From Patiria pectinifera (lineage: Eukaryota > Echinodermata > Asteroidea > Valvatida > Asterinidae), in the NCBI GenBank assembly GCA_029964075.1, contig CM057135.1, positions 11,682,863 to 11,746,862 of the forward strand: a DNA stretch of 64,000 nucleotides. Reading direction: 5' to 3'. Within the stretch, counting starts at the first letter, position 1. Each line of letters begins with the position of its first letter. The notes under the pieces were generated by a model. That model worked only from the letters and a program-made list of their open reading frames with translations. It did no database searches and had not been told where the DNA came from. Shown here one piece after another: positions 21,516 through 33,309 of the stretch. The position numbers and the translations under genes were made by a program.

Positions 21516-23188
21516 TGTGGCAAAACGAGCTATACACCCTTTGTGGCGGGAATAACTAGGTGACCCGACAGTCTGACCTGATCGAAGGATGGAACTGGAC
21601 CTGGCCTTAACCCACAAAAATATTTATTAACATCACGCAAGGATGAGCGGTTACCCTGACGCAAGGGGGGATATAGTTAACGAACGGCGGACTAAGCCTA
21701 GGGGCTGTTCGTTTGGCGGAAATATACCACCGATCTGCGATTAAGTACTTGACTTTATTAACAGAAGAGGGGACTTACTTATTCAGATATATCCAACAGA
21801 GAGCGGGACTACATAAGCTACACAGTGACCAGTTATTCCAAGACGTTAATCAGTTAGTTTATTCCTGTAGCACACTTCGATTATAATGTCAATGCGTCAC
21901 TATTCGATAATTTATACAATGATAAACCTCACCGTTAAGATAAATCCAGGTAGACCTCAGTGTTCGAATTAACACTGATAAACCTCGTTCTTAAAACAAG
22001 CACTAGTGAACCTCGCTCTGATAATCTAGTAAACCTCACTGTGATAATGAACACTAGTAAACCTCGCTGTGAGAATAAGCACTAGTAAACCTCGCTGTGA
22101 TGATGAACACTAGTAAACCTCGCCGTTAGCTGAGGGGTCAACTGCACCCCTTGTCATTAGCTTATACAATTATAACTTTCGTACGGCTCTTGGGTCAACT
22201 GCACCCTTTAGCTTATACAATTATAAACGTCTGGTTCAACAGGGGTCAACTGCACTCCGTTATGATTAACTTGCACAATTATAATTCACAGCTGAGCGGG
22301 GTTATTCACTTAAGGTAAACCTCACTTGGGTATACCTCACCTATACTTCTCGGGGTTCCTAGTTTATAAAATGGTCGTCTGCACCACTGACTTAAATAGC
22401 GGGCTAGTGTTCTTTCACTTAGCCCAAACTGACTCTAATGAGGTCTACAATAACAGAATAGCTTTATACAATACAACACAGTCCTTGCTACTCGCTTGAC
22501 CAGCGAATTACACACGGGGTAGTTAGTAACGTTATAACCCACCCGATGATACCAATAGTCCCCTGATGACGTTAACCCAGTAAACCTTCGGGAAACTCAG
22601 GATTCACAGACTTTACAGGGCCGCAATCAACCGTTTCTACGCCATAAGTTGCACAGGACAACGGCAGACAATCCTTAAGTCTGAACTAAGCCTAAATGTT
22701 CCCCAACCTTCAGATTTACTCCGGGTCCGACTACTATCTTAACTCAGGCCCTATATTAACTAATCCCGACTTCTTAACAACAATCCACCCCAAATCTTAT
22801 CCAATAAGACCTTAAAATGCACAGGGGGGTGTAAACAACGAAGTCCAGCTTTACTGACCGAACGCACCAGGGTGCGCTGGGGCTTTCTTCCGCTCCAGTC
22901 CAACCACGCAAATCAGTAAGCTCTACCACGAGTGCCGATCCCACGCCAGGCCACGAGGCAATCGCCGGACGCACGCTGCTGATTGGTCGCCGTGCGCTAT
23001 CATGCACTCGATCACGCGGTACATGCCTGCATAATTCATAGCCAGACATGCCCATCAGCCTAGTGTACATGCAGGACGCGCATGCTGATTGGATGCCCCA
23101 CAGTATCACGCGCTCTAACACGCGGGCTGACGTGATGCTTACGAGGCTAGACTTGATATCAGTCTACACATACCCCTGTTTCGTTACA
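21516..23188 (-). repeat. Gypsy LTR (5' LTR in element orientation)
   Basis: This is the 1,673-bp partner of the repeat at 7067-8756. In element orientation it would drive minus-strand transcription of gag-pol. Near-identity to its partner indicates a young insertion. Confidence 0.93.
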
Positions 23189-23947
23189 ATACTATCGGCC
23201 AAGAGACTAACAGCGTTAAAAGCAAGTTCATATCTATTACCACTTTTAAATAATAAGCCACTTCCGGTTTTGGCCTTTTTCGACCGGAAGCAAGGGTCAC
23301 GTGATTTCACGCACACTGAATGAAATAAAGACCTCAACCTACTCTACCACTTGCCGGCAACAGAATGCTGCGGACGCGTACGGTTGATTTCTTATGCATT
23401 TTTAAATATTAAAAGTGCCAGAATTTAATTGCCTATAAATTAACACAGGATGACGTCATCATGACGTCATCATTCCACAATGGCGTTTGAATTACGGTCT
23501 TTGCTTGGATAAAGAGTGGTGTAAATGAATTATTGGCAAAGAGTCGAAAATGCCCTTTGAAAAGCGACAATTTTTTTAAAATTTCTGTGTACAAAATCTA
23601 TGGGAAAAATTAAATACTCAAAAATCTATAATAAATTAGTCGATGACGTCACCATGACGTCAATCTTCGGGACACATCTTTGCTATAGGGACTATGCTTA
23701 TGCCAACTTTGAATGATGTCTGACAAAGATTAATGCCAAAAGTGGCGTGTAGAAAAAACGTGTACAAAGTCTATGGGCTTTTGGGGAAAAAAAGAAGAGG
23801 AAGAAGAAGAAGAAGAAAGAAAAAAAATCAGAACAAAAAGAAAGGCTTTTCCGCAAAATTGCGAAAAAGCCAAAAATGAGAACAAAAAGAAAGGCTTTTT
23901 CGCAAAATTGCGAAAAAGCCAAACAAAAAAATCTTAACGAAAACAAG
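23189..23947. repeat. Non-coding repeat family flanking the Gypsy insertion (right side)
   Basis: It starts with ATAC, the right target duplication. 'tgacgtcatcatgacgtcatc' (near 23450), 'cggtctttgcttgg' (near 23498), 'tgacgtcaccatgacgtcaatcttcgggacacatctt' and 'cttatgccaacttt' all have close relatives at 5990-6470. It continues into the hairpins at 23844-23920. No gene. Confidence 0.6.
23844..23920 (+). repeat. Tandem pair of 28-base hairpins
   Basis: Two copies of a stem-loop, GGCTTTTTCGCAA-AA-TTGCGAAAAAGCC (23893-23920, perfect 13-bp arms) and a one-mismatch copy (23844-23871), lie 49 bp apart inside a duplicated segment. They sit just upstream of the hairpin-CTAG end at 23948. The word GCTTTTCCGC reappears after the hairpin at 5855. 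Confidence 0.85.
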
Positions 23948-23982
23948 AGCTGTTTCGGTGTGTCACCGAAACAGCTAACTAG
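23948..23982 (+). repeat. Third hairpin + CTAG terminus
   Basis: This is a 29-bp near-copy of the palindrome at 1-30 and 5774-5803, one base shorter in the loop, followed closely by CTAG at 23979-23982. As at 5755-5773 it is preceded by 'aaatcttaacgaaaacaag'. As at 5825 it is followed by 'agRtctatgtctgt'. Confidence 0.65.
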
Positions 23983-24132
23983 AGGTCTATGTCTGTGTAA
24001 TGAACAGAACATAATGCTTTTTGGCATTGATGATTGTTGATTATTGATGTTGATGTTAAGGGTTGACATTAGAGGGTTGGAAAACAGCGGTCGTAGTTAT
24101 TTTGTAGAGCAAAATTACAAAGAGTCAGGCAT

Positions 24133-24855
24133 GGATCCTACACACCAGGATAAACGACTGTTGCGAGCTCGGGTATAAAATGCACTGAGTGGACTTGCCT
24201 TTATTGGTTAGACGCGTGATAAGGGGCATTAATACCCGTTGGCGAGTAATGGGGAATTTTGCAGGTGTGCCATTGTATGGGTTTTTGCATGATATCTAAA
24301 ACGAAAATATTCGTAAAAGTGTTAGTAAAAGTACTTCTTATTTAAGATATAATTGTTCTAAATTATTTAAGAAATAAATACTTCCGGATATAACAGATGG
24401 TATTGTGCATTTGTTGTCGTTATATATGAAGTATTTATCCGGGAAATAAAGATCAAATTTCGAGGAGAACACCGTTAACACAAATTTCGTTTTTAATGAG
24501 GTTTTTATTAAAAAGTTTTAGAGAGATGTGATGTTGAACGGAAGAAACAAAAGCGACATTTCATTGTTCATTTTAAAGCTAAAGATATTGTGGTCGGCAT
24601 TACCATGGTTATGTAGTTATCACTTATCAGAATTCAATAATGAATATCAAAAACGTGGATTCATGAATATTGAAAAATATAATTCGCTGGCTTGACAGAC
24701 TTCGAGGCCAGATTGGGCGCAGAGCCTTGCAAATGTGAAAGCCACCGCGCGCAGTGGTCTTTGTTGAAAAGTATTCATGGTATTTGCCACCAGTACAGGT
24801 TATTATCACGCGTTTAACTAGGAGGCTGAGTCATTTAACCTGGTGTCCAGGATCC
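24133..24855. mobile_element. TIR element, about 720 bp, non-autonomous
   Basis: The left end GGATCCTACACACCAGGATA pairs with the right end (complement GGATCCTGGACACCAGGTTA). A second inverted block, GACGCGTGATAAGG near 24211 and TTATCACGCGTTTA near 24802, extends the arms to about 100 bp. No target duplication is evident and there is no coding sequence. Confidence 0.5.
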
Positions 24856-25881
24856 GTGAGCCAGTTGAGGATCAGAAATAATGTTTCTTTTTAATAAACA
24901 CTATTTTGAGATAAGTTTGTAAAAACAATTAATTATTTTTCAAATTTTGTTAAATCCATGAATTTGCCGGAAATTTTCATGGCTTAAAAATTGTTAACAA
25001 TTTGAAATATTTTTGTTAAAATTCAGTGGCGCATCAAGGATTGGGGGCTGGGGGCACACAATTTTTTTGAATAAAATTGGGCGCTATCTTTTGTGGGCAC
25101 TATTTTTGACGTTAGTGGCGGCAGTTACACCCCTATTATTTCACTCGAAAATAGGTCACATACAAATCATCAAGGTCAAATTGCAGGAGGAAAAAAAAAT
25201 GAAAAACTCTTGGCCCCACGGCTTTTTTGATAGGATACATGTCATTGTAACGAACCACGTCATGGATTCAAAAATTAATATTTATCACGGTGTGTGGATG
25301 GATGGGATTTAGGTTGTCGTATTGTTTGATGTTAAATAAAGTTATTTCAATATAGAACGATTTTCAAAATGGACATAGTGGTTACCTCTGGACTGAGGAA
25401 AAGATGTTGGAATGCATTTATTACAAGCCACTGTGCCTCCCCTCCCATCTTTTGTTCCCAAAAATTGGTTGAAGTGGTCAAAAATTGTCTCAAATGACAC
25501 CACCGACGAGTGTCCAGAATGTAAAGTTAAGCGGGTCCCGGACCCCATGCCGTTTGGGCTTCGGGCTCGCATGAGTGCTGATCAAGGTATATTTACCCCC
25601 CCCCCTCAGACTTTTGAAAAGCGATTGACGCCCTTGCACTGTGCCAAAGGTAGCTCGACGAAAGCCGATTTTTTTTATGTTTTAATGTACAATGGATGAC
25701 TGAGTGTAGCAAGGGTACTGTGAAGTTATTGTTATTTGCTAATGAATAGATATTGAAATTTGAATAATCAAGATGGATTGGGGCGATTGTGTGCTGCAAA
25801 TAAAAAATACCGCGATCCGACGTCGAGTGTGTGATGACGCCCTCTCGCGGGGGCGGATGGTTGGTGAGGAGAGTTGATGTG
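24856..25881. other. Non-coding stretch with one dispersed-repeat copy
   Basis: No gene is recognised. AGTGGCGCATCAAGG at 25025-25039 resembles the start of repeats at 34414 and 38452 ('gGcGTAGCaAGG'). A C-run at about 25600 precedes 'ctcagacttttgaaaagc'. The remainder is AT-rich. Confidence 0.45.
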
Positions 25882-25890
25882 TATCAAAGC

Positions 25891-26514
25891 TAGTCTGGTT
25901 CCCCGACCTGACAATTTCCCCCGACGTCTACACGTCTAAATTGTAGGTCAGGCAGCCTCCGTGGCTAAAAATAAACATGACGACATTGACGGCCCTTTTT
26001 CAAAGCTCGGCTTCGTTTCCGAATTCGCTTTATCATATAAAGCTTTTAATGTTCCGATCATTTTTTTACAAATAAATCACTTGCTTCATATATATCATAC
26101 ACTTATGATATACAGTTTAATACTTCTGTAAGAAAACATTGACTAATTTTGACCTGGAAACTAGTGCATGACGCAGCAAAAAGTTCGCCCCTCGTATACG
26201 ATCCGAGTGCAAAATCGTCGTTGAATTTCAAGTTTTCTAAATAAAAGCAATGGATATTAATTATCAACTAGTTTTTTAAAGTTTTTAATAAGCAATTAGC
26301 AGTTAATAAAACCTATATTATACTCGGAAATACTCGGACACTATCCGATAATCGACGAAATAAATTCGGCAAACTTCGGACATTTTCGGAAAAAGGAGGA
26401 ATTCCTCCCGTTTTCATCACGTGACTTAAATTGTAATACATTGTATTACCGGAGGCTACCTGACCTAAGATTCATCAGGAATAGTCGGAATCTTTTGGTC
26501 TGGGAACCAGACTA
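25891..26514. mobile_element. 624-bp MITE with 9-bp target duplication (Mutator-like)
   Basis: Termini TAGTCTGGTTCCC and GGGAACCAGACTA are inverted repeats. TATCAAAGC is duplicated exactly on both sides (25882-25890 and 26515-26523). A 9-bp duplication is typical of the Mutator superfamily. Sub-terminal blocks ('aggtcaggcagcctccgtgg' left, 'ggaggctacctgacctaag' right) are also inverted. A related, incomplete copy lies around 58920-59429. Confidence 0.8.
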
Positions 26515-26523
26515 TATCAAAGC

Positions 26524-27588
26524 TTGCTCTATGCTCAAAGTAAAGAATGTGTAGGCTCTATTGACTTTTTTTTGTTAGAAAAAGAAGAAGTGATAAATGA
26601 AAGTAAGATCCGTCATTGGACGGGAGTTATGTTTTTGTTGTTCTGAAATCTGCTGTTTGTATCTGAATAGAATGAACTTGAAAAAAAAATAAAGTTAAAA
26701 TTCATTAATCACTTAAAATTCTTAATCGTTATTAAGTTATTAAGAGAACATTTAAGATTTTGACCAGTGTTATCAATATAATTGAAATATATGTTTTTTA
26801 AGTGGAGTTTAAAAGTTGAGTTTAAAAGTGCTATAGAACAACGCTTTTTGAAAAGCACAGGATGTTATTAGTTTTTTTCTGTATTTTTGTTTCTTTATAA
26901 AGGAGTGGGGTTGTGTGTTTATTGTGTTGTATTCGCCGTCTGCATGGGATCGCTGTGAGTTTTCCTGCTGCTCATATTTAAATCTTAGAGATTTCAATCC
27001 CTTGTGTTGAATACCATTTATTGTATCATAAATTGTTTGGTGAAATGTTATATTGGCTATCATTTATTGCAATTAGTAACTATTTTTATGATCTCTAATT
27101 TTGTTATTCGCGTTGAGTGTCTTTGTGGATGGATATTGGCGCTATATAAATATTTTCGGTAGTATAAAAAGAAATAATGAACATACTTTTTGGGGCATTT
27201 TGCAACGGATAATGGTTCTACATTATAATGTGAACCTGTAAGTAGGGCGAGGAAAATAAATTGTTGTCACGAGTTCTGTAAACCGTGATCCTTCGCATGT
27301 ACATGCAAAGTAAGTTGAAAATTCTGAGAATGTTGAAAATGTGATTAGCGCCCTCTTTGTGAAATATTCATAAAATTTATGACTGGGTAGTCTGCTTCCC
27401 TGTTCTCATTTCGCTTTGAATTGCGCAGTTATTGCGGAGCCGGAGGGGGAAAGTCTAGTCACTGGCGTGCGTGGAATGTTGGTGTGATCGTACCGTACGT
27501 GTATGTTGTGTATCAAAATTGGATGAGTCAGGTTTTGTGATGAGGCAGGTTTTGAGAACAAACCATAAAGACAACTTGAGGACAAACC
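26524..27588. other. Non-coding AT-rich stretch
   Basis: I see no gene and no clear repeat ends. The left terminus of the Helentron whose coding region starts near 27589 probably lies in the last part, but I could not identify it. Confidence 0.4.
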
Positions 27589-28086
27589 ATGAAAATAAAA
27601 AATGAATTTGTTGAAAATCGATGTGAAATGAAAGCTGAAATTAATCAGCGGTGTGGAATGGACAAAACATTTAGAAAAAAAGTGAAGGAAAGAAAGAGCT
27701 GTGATGAAAGTCAAATGATGGAGTGTTATTATTTACAGACTTTTAAACCTAAGAAGATGCTTGTGAAGAAGGCACAGGAAGAACATAACAGACAGAGGCG
27801 ACAGGAAAGACAGAAGAAAGTGAGTATTCTGAGAGAGGGCAGAGAGAAGCGATTATCATTGGTTAGTAACCTGCCTGGTGTGCAATGGCTTAAACAAAAC
27901 AGTTGGACAAAGCACTGTGGTAGTGATCGTCTCTTGGATTATGTGGAAGAGATTTGGGAAGGAAATGGTAGAAAGAGGCCATCAAGACAGCACAAGAGAA
28001 AAGCGAGGAAACAAGTGTTCAAGCAGAATCATAATATCAGGAAGGGAGGTAGGGTAGTAGAGTATCGGATGAGCAAAGAGGATTGA
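27589..28086 (+). pseudogene. Helentron N-terminal basic segment
   Basis: A 165-residue frame, very rich in K/R/E, has a probable nuclear-localisation-like stretch (RKRPSRQHKRKARKQ near 27969) and 'LPGVQWLKQNSWTKHC' around residue 90. No named domain is seen. Codon use and composition match the K-rich segments further down, so I take it as the start of the Helentron polyprotein. Whether the methionine at 27589 is the true start is unknown. Confidence 0.5.
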
Positions 28087-28372
28087 AAGTTACATGAAAA
28101 ATGGCAGAAAAAAAGCTGGTGTCTTACAAAACAAAGTTTGAATATAGTGTTGAGTATTAATGGTTTGCAGGACAAGAGAAATAAAAAAGCAGAGGGTGTG
28201 ATGGCTGTAGAAAAGAAGGTGGGCTGTAAAAGGCAAGTGTTGGAAAAATGTATGAAGAGACAAAGAAATGACAACAAATTGACAGTGGAGGAGAAAATAT
28301 GGCAGACATAATATGTGATGACACTGTCAATGAGAGTGTTGGATGTGTGATAAAGAGATTAACATATTTCAA

Positions 28373-28489
28373 TGCAAAGTACAATGTAGTTGTGGATTAT
28401 GGTATCATGTTGAGTGTATGGGATTTACAAATAGTATCGAAGGTGACATATTGGCAAAGAAATCGGTTGTATGGATTTGTTGCAAATGT
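28373..28489 (+). pseudogene. PHD-finger segment of the Helentron protein
   Basis: One plus-strand frame shows the PHD pattern: C-x3-C-x-C, then WYHVECMGF, about 20 residues, then WICCKC. The 'W-Y-H-x2-C' and 'W-x-C-x2-C' spacings are characteristic of PHD zinc fingers, which bind histone tails. The frame is short, and its neighbours lie in other frames, in line with decay. PHD fingers occur in some Helitron/Helentron proteins. Confidence 0.65.
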
Positions 28490-28543
28490 CGAGGAAGTAA
28501 CTATTGTAAATCTTAATGCTATCATGTAGACATTCCTATAGAT

Positions 28544-29373
28544 GTGATTATGTATGAGGAAACATTGATGGATGACTTTAAAGAAAATATGACGGAAAAG
28601 TCTGCTGATGCGAAATTTGACAAACAAGAGAGTATTGATGGTAACATAATGACAGGAAATGATTGTAAACATGTTTGTAAGATTGTAAAAGAAAATATGG
28701 AATGTAGACAAAGCAAGAGAAACTACTTGAGACAGAATTCAACAAATTATAAAGAAATTAAAAATGAGAAATTAAATAAGGGAATTGAGTGTGGGAGTGA
28801 AAATGAACACACTGACTGTGAAAGTGAAAATATGAATTTGAGAGAAGAAAGCAGGAATTGGACAGGTTCGGTGAAGTCGCAGTCTGTAGTAATGCAAACT
28901 GGAGGTTATTCATTGCGTAGTAAGAAAGAAAGTAAAAACGAGAAAGGTATTGATAATGGAAAATCAGAAAAATGTGTTGTGAAGGAAGATAGAGGATCAG
29001 GCAGTGGAAGAGAAAAGAGCAGTAGACATGGGAAGGCACATGATTCAAAACATATTGATCGAGTGACTTGTGAAAAAAAAAGTGTGTAGAGTATAATCTT
29101 CGCAGTAGTGGGAAAGTGTCATGTGAAATCAAAAAGGATAAAGTAGAAGTACAAGTTAAAAGAAGGGTAGAAGACATGGAGAACTGTTGTGAAAATTCTT
29201 TATCTGTAAGTAAGAAAAAGACACGATCTGTTTCACAAGGACAAAACGCAGCGAAGGGTCTCAGTTCAAATGAAAAGCAATATAGGATAAATATTTTTGG
29301 TGAAGCAGGTATAAATTCTGAAGTGAAAAAATGGGATGGAGATATCAAAGTTGTAAAGGGTTCTTTTCATTAA
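28544..29373 (+). pseudogene. K/E-rich linker of the Helentron protein
   Basis: Two successive frames (28544-29089, 29116-29373) encode low-complexity, charged sequence full of K, E, N and S without a recognisable domain. They lie between the PHD finger and the peptidase domain and probably form a disordered linker. A stop at 29087-29089 and a frame change separate them. Confidence 0.45.
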
Positions 29374-29907
29374 GGTGATTATAGGTTGCAAGGAAATTAT
29401 GGTAAACAATGTGTGACAAATTCACTTTGTTCAATATTGTATCGGAAAGTAAAGAATTTGAAGTTGTGGACTTTTAAGGACATGGATTTCATATTGAATA
29501 CAGGAAATGAATTGTACAGTTTTCTGTCTTGTAGTTCAACAATAACACATGATTATTTGATGGTTAATGAGTTGCCTAATGAAATAGATGTTTTTAGTAA
29601 ACATTTCAATATCAACATTCATGATTATATTTGTGGTACTTTTGGACAAGAAGGAAATTGTATTGAATTTAATACGATTTCGCTGAGTAGTGGAGTACAG
29701 GAAACATTTAAAAAATATTCAGCATGTTTTATCTGTTTTCATGGGAATACATTTTCAGTAAATGTTCAAGATGGAATGTATTATATTTTTGATCACTTTC
29801 TAGAAATCAAAATGGTCACCAAGAAAGTGAAGGAAGAAGTTTGCTCAAGTGTGTATCATCATGGCAAGGTGTGTGCCAGTATTGTTTTGAACTTGGAAAA
29901 TCTATGA
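29374..29907 (+). pseudogene. Cysteine peptidase domain, herpesvirus tegument USP-like (Helentron)
   Basis: The frame opens with 'GDYRLQGNYGKQCVTNSLCS', which has the Q-x(n)-G-x-QC-x2-N pattern of the active-site cysteine in C76/USP-type peptidases. A hydrophobic strand (FICFHGNTFSVNV) and 'GMYYIFDHF' at the C-terminal side fit the histidine region, although the usual FDSH spelling is altered. Such deubiquitinase-like domains are found in large transposon and viral polyproteins. The frame ends about 60 bp before the retroelement insertion, and the next domain (OTU) resumes after it. Confidence 0.6.
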
Positions 29908-29969
29908 ATATTAGGGATGATGAACAATTTGAAATTACAGGTGTAACGATCAGCATAGATGATGATATA

Positions 29970-30148
29970 TGTTGATGTATTCGGTTGAGTCCAGAATGAA
30001 TTAGAATGCATCGAATTTATCATTGATATGCTAATGATTGTATGGTTCGATGGTCAGAGCGGGAATTTTGAATAGGTAGTGGTATGTGATGCTAGCGGAG
30101 AAACGTGTCACTTCACGCTTGCTAGCAGCAACGCAACACACGTTATTT
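29970..30148 (+). repeat. Repeat A1 of the DIRS/Ngaro-type element
   Basis: Starts TGTTGATGTATTCGG and runs to 'cacacgttatttt'. It is almost identical to 42487-42659, with one 6-base length difference near the middle and a few substitutions. It contains the inverted words GCTAGCGG...CCGCTAGC-like around 30090-30130 ('gctagcggag', 'cgcttgctagc'). Confidence 0.85.
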
Positions 30149-30188
30149 TTTTTTTTTTAGAGCTGTCGCCATTTTCAACACTTTAAAC

Positions 30189-30864
30189 ATGTCATCAACT
30201 CCAGCTACGAAAGAGGACATTCAGGAGCTATTGGCTCAATTCTCATCTAGTCAAGCTAAGATACTGGAAGACAAGATAGCTGAAGCTTCTGCCAATTTTG
30301 ATACGAAGCTCAAATCAGCCACTAGCACCAAATTAACCTGGAAAAGGGAAGGCCATAAACGACAATATAACTTTAATCAGTCTGTCTTGGATCACCTCTT
30401 AGAAGCTGAACGCAAAAACCAGTCCACCGAAGTGCAGCAGGAGCTAACCAGTATTAAAACTCTGCTCGAGCATCGTCAAAAGCTAATCCGACTAGCCGAT
30501 ACCAGCCCCTCTGGCTGGGCAACAGTCGAAGAGTACGAGAATAACGAGTTGGCCAACGACTCCGGTGATGACAAGAAGATCACAAGGGCAGAAGACAGGG
30601 CGGCCAGAAAGCTTAAAGCGGCGTCCAATAAGAAGTCCGCCGGGTCCAAGAGATTCAAGACCGGTGACTACCACTACCAGACTCCTTCTCCCGCTACTAC
30701 TTCTGTCGCTCCTGCTTCTCAATTCCAGTTTTTTTCGTGGCCAACGATTCCCAACCAGCAAAGACATCTGCTACGCTTGCGGAAGCCAAGGTCACTGGAG
30801 AAAATCCTGCCCAAACATCAGTAGAAGGCAAGACAAGAGCAACACCCCAAGTTTCTCCACCTAG
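30189..30864 (+). pseudogene. Gag-like region of the DIRS/Ngaro-type element (fossil)
   Basis: The N-terminal part encodes a coiled-coil-rich protein (about 210 residues, K/E/S-rich). A CCHC zinc knuckle, CYACGSQGHWRKSC, appears near 30767-30810. Position directly after A1 and before RT fits a gag-like nucleocapsid gene of this class. The region is part of the fossil element. Confidence 0.65.
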
Positions 30865-30899
30865 CAAGGACACCGCAGCATGCAAGTCTAGCACGATCA

Positions 30900-32905
30900 A
30901 TGAAGTTGAGTTGTTACTTTACCGATAATTTCTTTGAGTATGAAGAAAGGTGTTCCACAGGTTGCAAAATTCAAGTGGCTGGTCGTTTACATCAGCATTA
31001 TGATTTTTGGAGATCAATTAATGCCAATTCCTATGTATTAGACATAATTAGGAACGGATACATGATTCCATTTTATGAAACACCACCACACACGCCGAAT
31101 GTCGAGAAATCCAAACAAGGGTTGAATAATCGCTCAGCCATCAATAATAGCGAATTTGTCACAAATGCAATTTCAGATTTATTAGAGACGCACTGCGTCT
31201 TGCCTTGCACAGAACAACCATACATAGCGAATCCTTTGTCAGTTTCAGTACAAAAATCAGGCAAGAGGAGATTAATACTAGATTTGAGAGAAGTGAACAA
31301 GTTTTTATGGAAGCTATCTGTCAAGTATGAAGATATGCGTACAGCGTTGTTATATCTTCAAAAGGGTGGTTTTATGTTCCAGTTTGACCTAAAATCGGGG
31401 TATCACCATATTAGCATTCGTACAGAACATCAACAGTACTTGGGATTTTCCTGGTTTTACAAAGATGCCTTTACATTCTTCAAGTTTACTGTGTTACCAT
31501 TTGGTTTATCCACTGCCCCATACGTTTTCACCAAAGTGGTGAGACCACTTGTACAGAAGTGGAGAAGTGAAGGTAAACAAATAGTTGAAAACGATGGTTT
31601 GTGTTATGCAGGAGCTTTCAGAAAGCCAGAGAGCACAGTGCTCAAGTTAAAGTTGAACTGGTCAATGCAGGGTTCGTACCTAATGTACAAAAGAGTACTT
31701 GGGACCCGGTTTCAGAGACCGAGTGGTTAGGTCTGATAATTGACCTAAAGAATGGTTCTCTTGTTTTTCCAAACAGACGTATAAACAGCATCAAGGAACG
31801 AATTCAAGAACTGTTAATAACTCCCAAGTCAGCAGGTTCGTCAACCTGCGTCAAAGTCAAAGATCTAGCCAGTGTGGCAGGATGTATTGTTTCATCGTAT
31901 TTAGTTGTGGGATCAATGAGTAGGGTAATGACCAAAGCTATGCATTGTGTAATTGAATCCAGAAATTCGTGGAATTCCAAAGTTGTCATTTCAGAACAAG
32001 CCAACGAAGAACTCCTCTTCTGGTTACACAACATAGATAATCTGAAGGAAACTCCAATAAAATTAACACCAATGTGTTCAACTATGGTGTTTTCAGATGC
32101 AAGCAAAAATGGTTTCGGAGGCTACATAGTAAATGTTAATGATTCGATCAGTCATGGTCAGTGGTCGGAAAATGAAAGGAAACATAGTTCAACCTGGAGA
32201 GAATTAAAAGCAATAGACATGGTGTTAGCATCCCAAATAAACAAGTTCAAAAACACCAGAGTAAAATGGTTTTCTGATAATCAAGCTGTTACAAGAATAG
32301 TTTGCAAAGGCAGTATGAAGTCAGATTTACAGTCTATTGTGTTAAACATATGTCGTAATTGTGTACGCAATGGAGTGTTCCTTGAATTAGAATGGGTGCC
32401 GAGATCGAAGAACGAAAAGGCAGATTTCATAAGTAAGCTGGTCGATTATGACGATTGGCAGACCTCAGATGAGATGTTCTCCCTACTTGATCATTTGTGG
32501 GGTCCTCACACAATCGATCGGTTTGCCAGTTATTATAATTCCAAATTAACTCGTTTTAATTCTAGATTCTGGAATCCAGGTGCTCAGGCAACCGATGCGT
32601 TCACCCAAGATTGGGCAGGGGAAAATAACTGGTTGGTTCCCCCGATACAATTGATTCCAAGAGTCATACATCAGTTAATAGCCAACAGAGCTGAGGGGAC
32701 ATTGATATGCCCTGCCTGGAGATCATCCCCTTACTGGGTGTTATTATTCCCAGATGGTTACAATGTAAGATCAGAAATCACAGGTATCCATGAATTTGTG
32801 AGTCCTTTCCCACTTTTTGAGAATGGTCGAAGTAATAACTCTAAGTTCATTCATGATATTGTGCGCAGTACAGTACTAGCGGTCAGGTTCAGCAGTTATC
32901 AATGA
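30900..32905 (+). pseudogene. Reverse transcriptase-RNase H region of the DIRS/Ngaro-type element (fossil)
   Basis: RT landmarks are visible: GKRRLILDLREVNKFL, FQFDLKSGYHHI and LPFGLSTAPYVFTK. RNase H landmarks follow (VFSDASKNGFGGYI, STWRELKAI, VKWFSDNQAV). A C-terminal region with 'HTIDRFASYYNSK' and 'NNWLVPPI' resembles the distinctive RT-RH tail of DIRS/Ngaro polyproteins. It copies element RNA and lies upstream of the recombinase. It is not a single unbroken frame. Confidence 0.85.
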
Positions 32906-33309
32906 GTTTCTGTACAAGCGTTCAGAACGCTTGGGCTTGGTGCCTTACTAGTGTAGAGACCCATGGGTCAATTCTGAAATGGAGAAAATTAGGAATTAAA
33001 ACAGTGTATATTGTAAAGTAATAACATATATGTTGTAACAAAAGTTTTTTGTTTCTTTGTTAAGCTAATCTTCAACAGTGATAACTGGAGACACCGTTTC
33101 GCGAGGATCGCCAACAATCAAGACCCGAGTTCTCTCGCCAACCAGCTGCCCTCCATATTGGTGAGCTCAAGAGCTTCAAGCACGGTAACTCAATACAACT
33201 CATCCTTTACCAGATGGCATCAATGGGCACTGTCACATGACGAGTCTCCCCTTCCTGGTGATCCATATATAATATCATTATATCTGGTTCACATTAGGCT
33301 ATGGGCCGA

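Larger units (their letters stand above)
7067..23188 (-). mobile_element. Gypsy (Metaviridae) LTR retrotransposon, fossil, with a nested DNA-transposon insertion
   Basis: Two long direct repeats (7067-8756 and 21516-23188) start TGTGGC and end GTTACA. They are flanked by the 4-bp duplication ATAC (7063-7066 and 23189-23192). Read on the minus strand, the order is LTR, primer-binding site, small membrane ORF, gag with zinc knuckle, aspartic protease, RT/RNase H and integrase, further 3' sequence, LTR. This gag-pol order is that of the Gypsy group. The coding part is broken by several changes. The LTRs differ by only about a dozen substitutions plus a few small indels in ~1.65 kb, so the insertion is recent. 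The unusual 16-kb length is explained by material inserted between pol and the 3' LTR. Confidence 0.93.

Noticed and set aside
23698-24069. Phe/Ser-rich minus-strand open frame
   Set aside because: It is the complement of A-rich repeat tracts and duplicated hairpins, with no protein-like signal.
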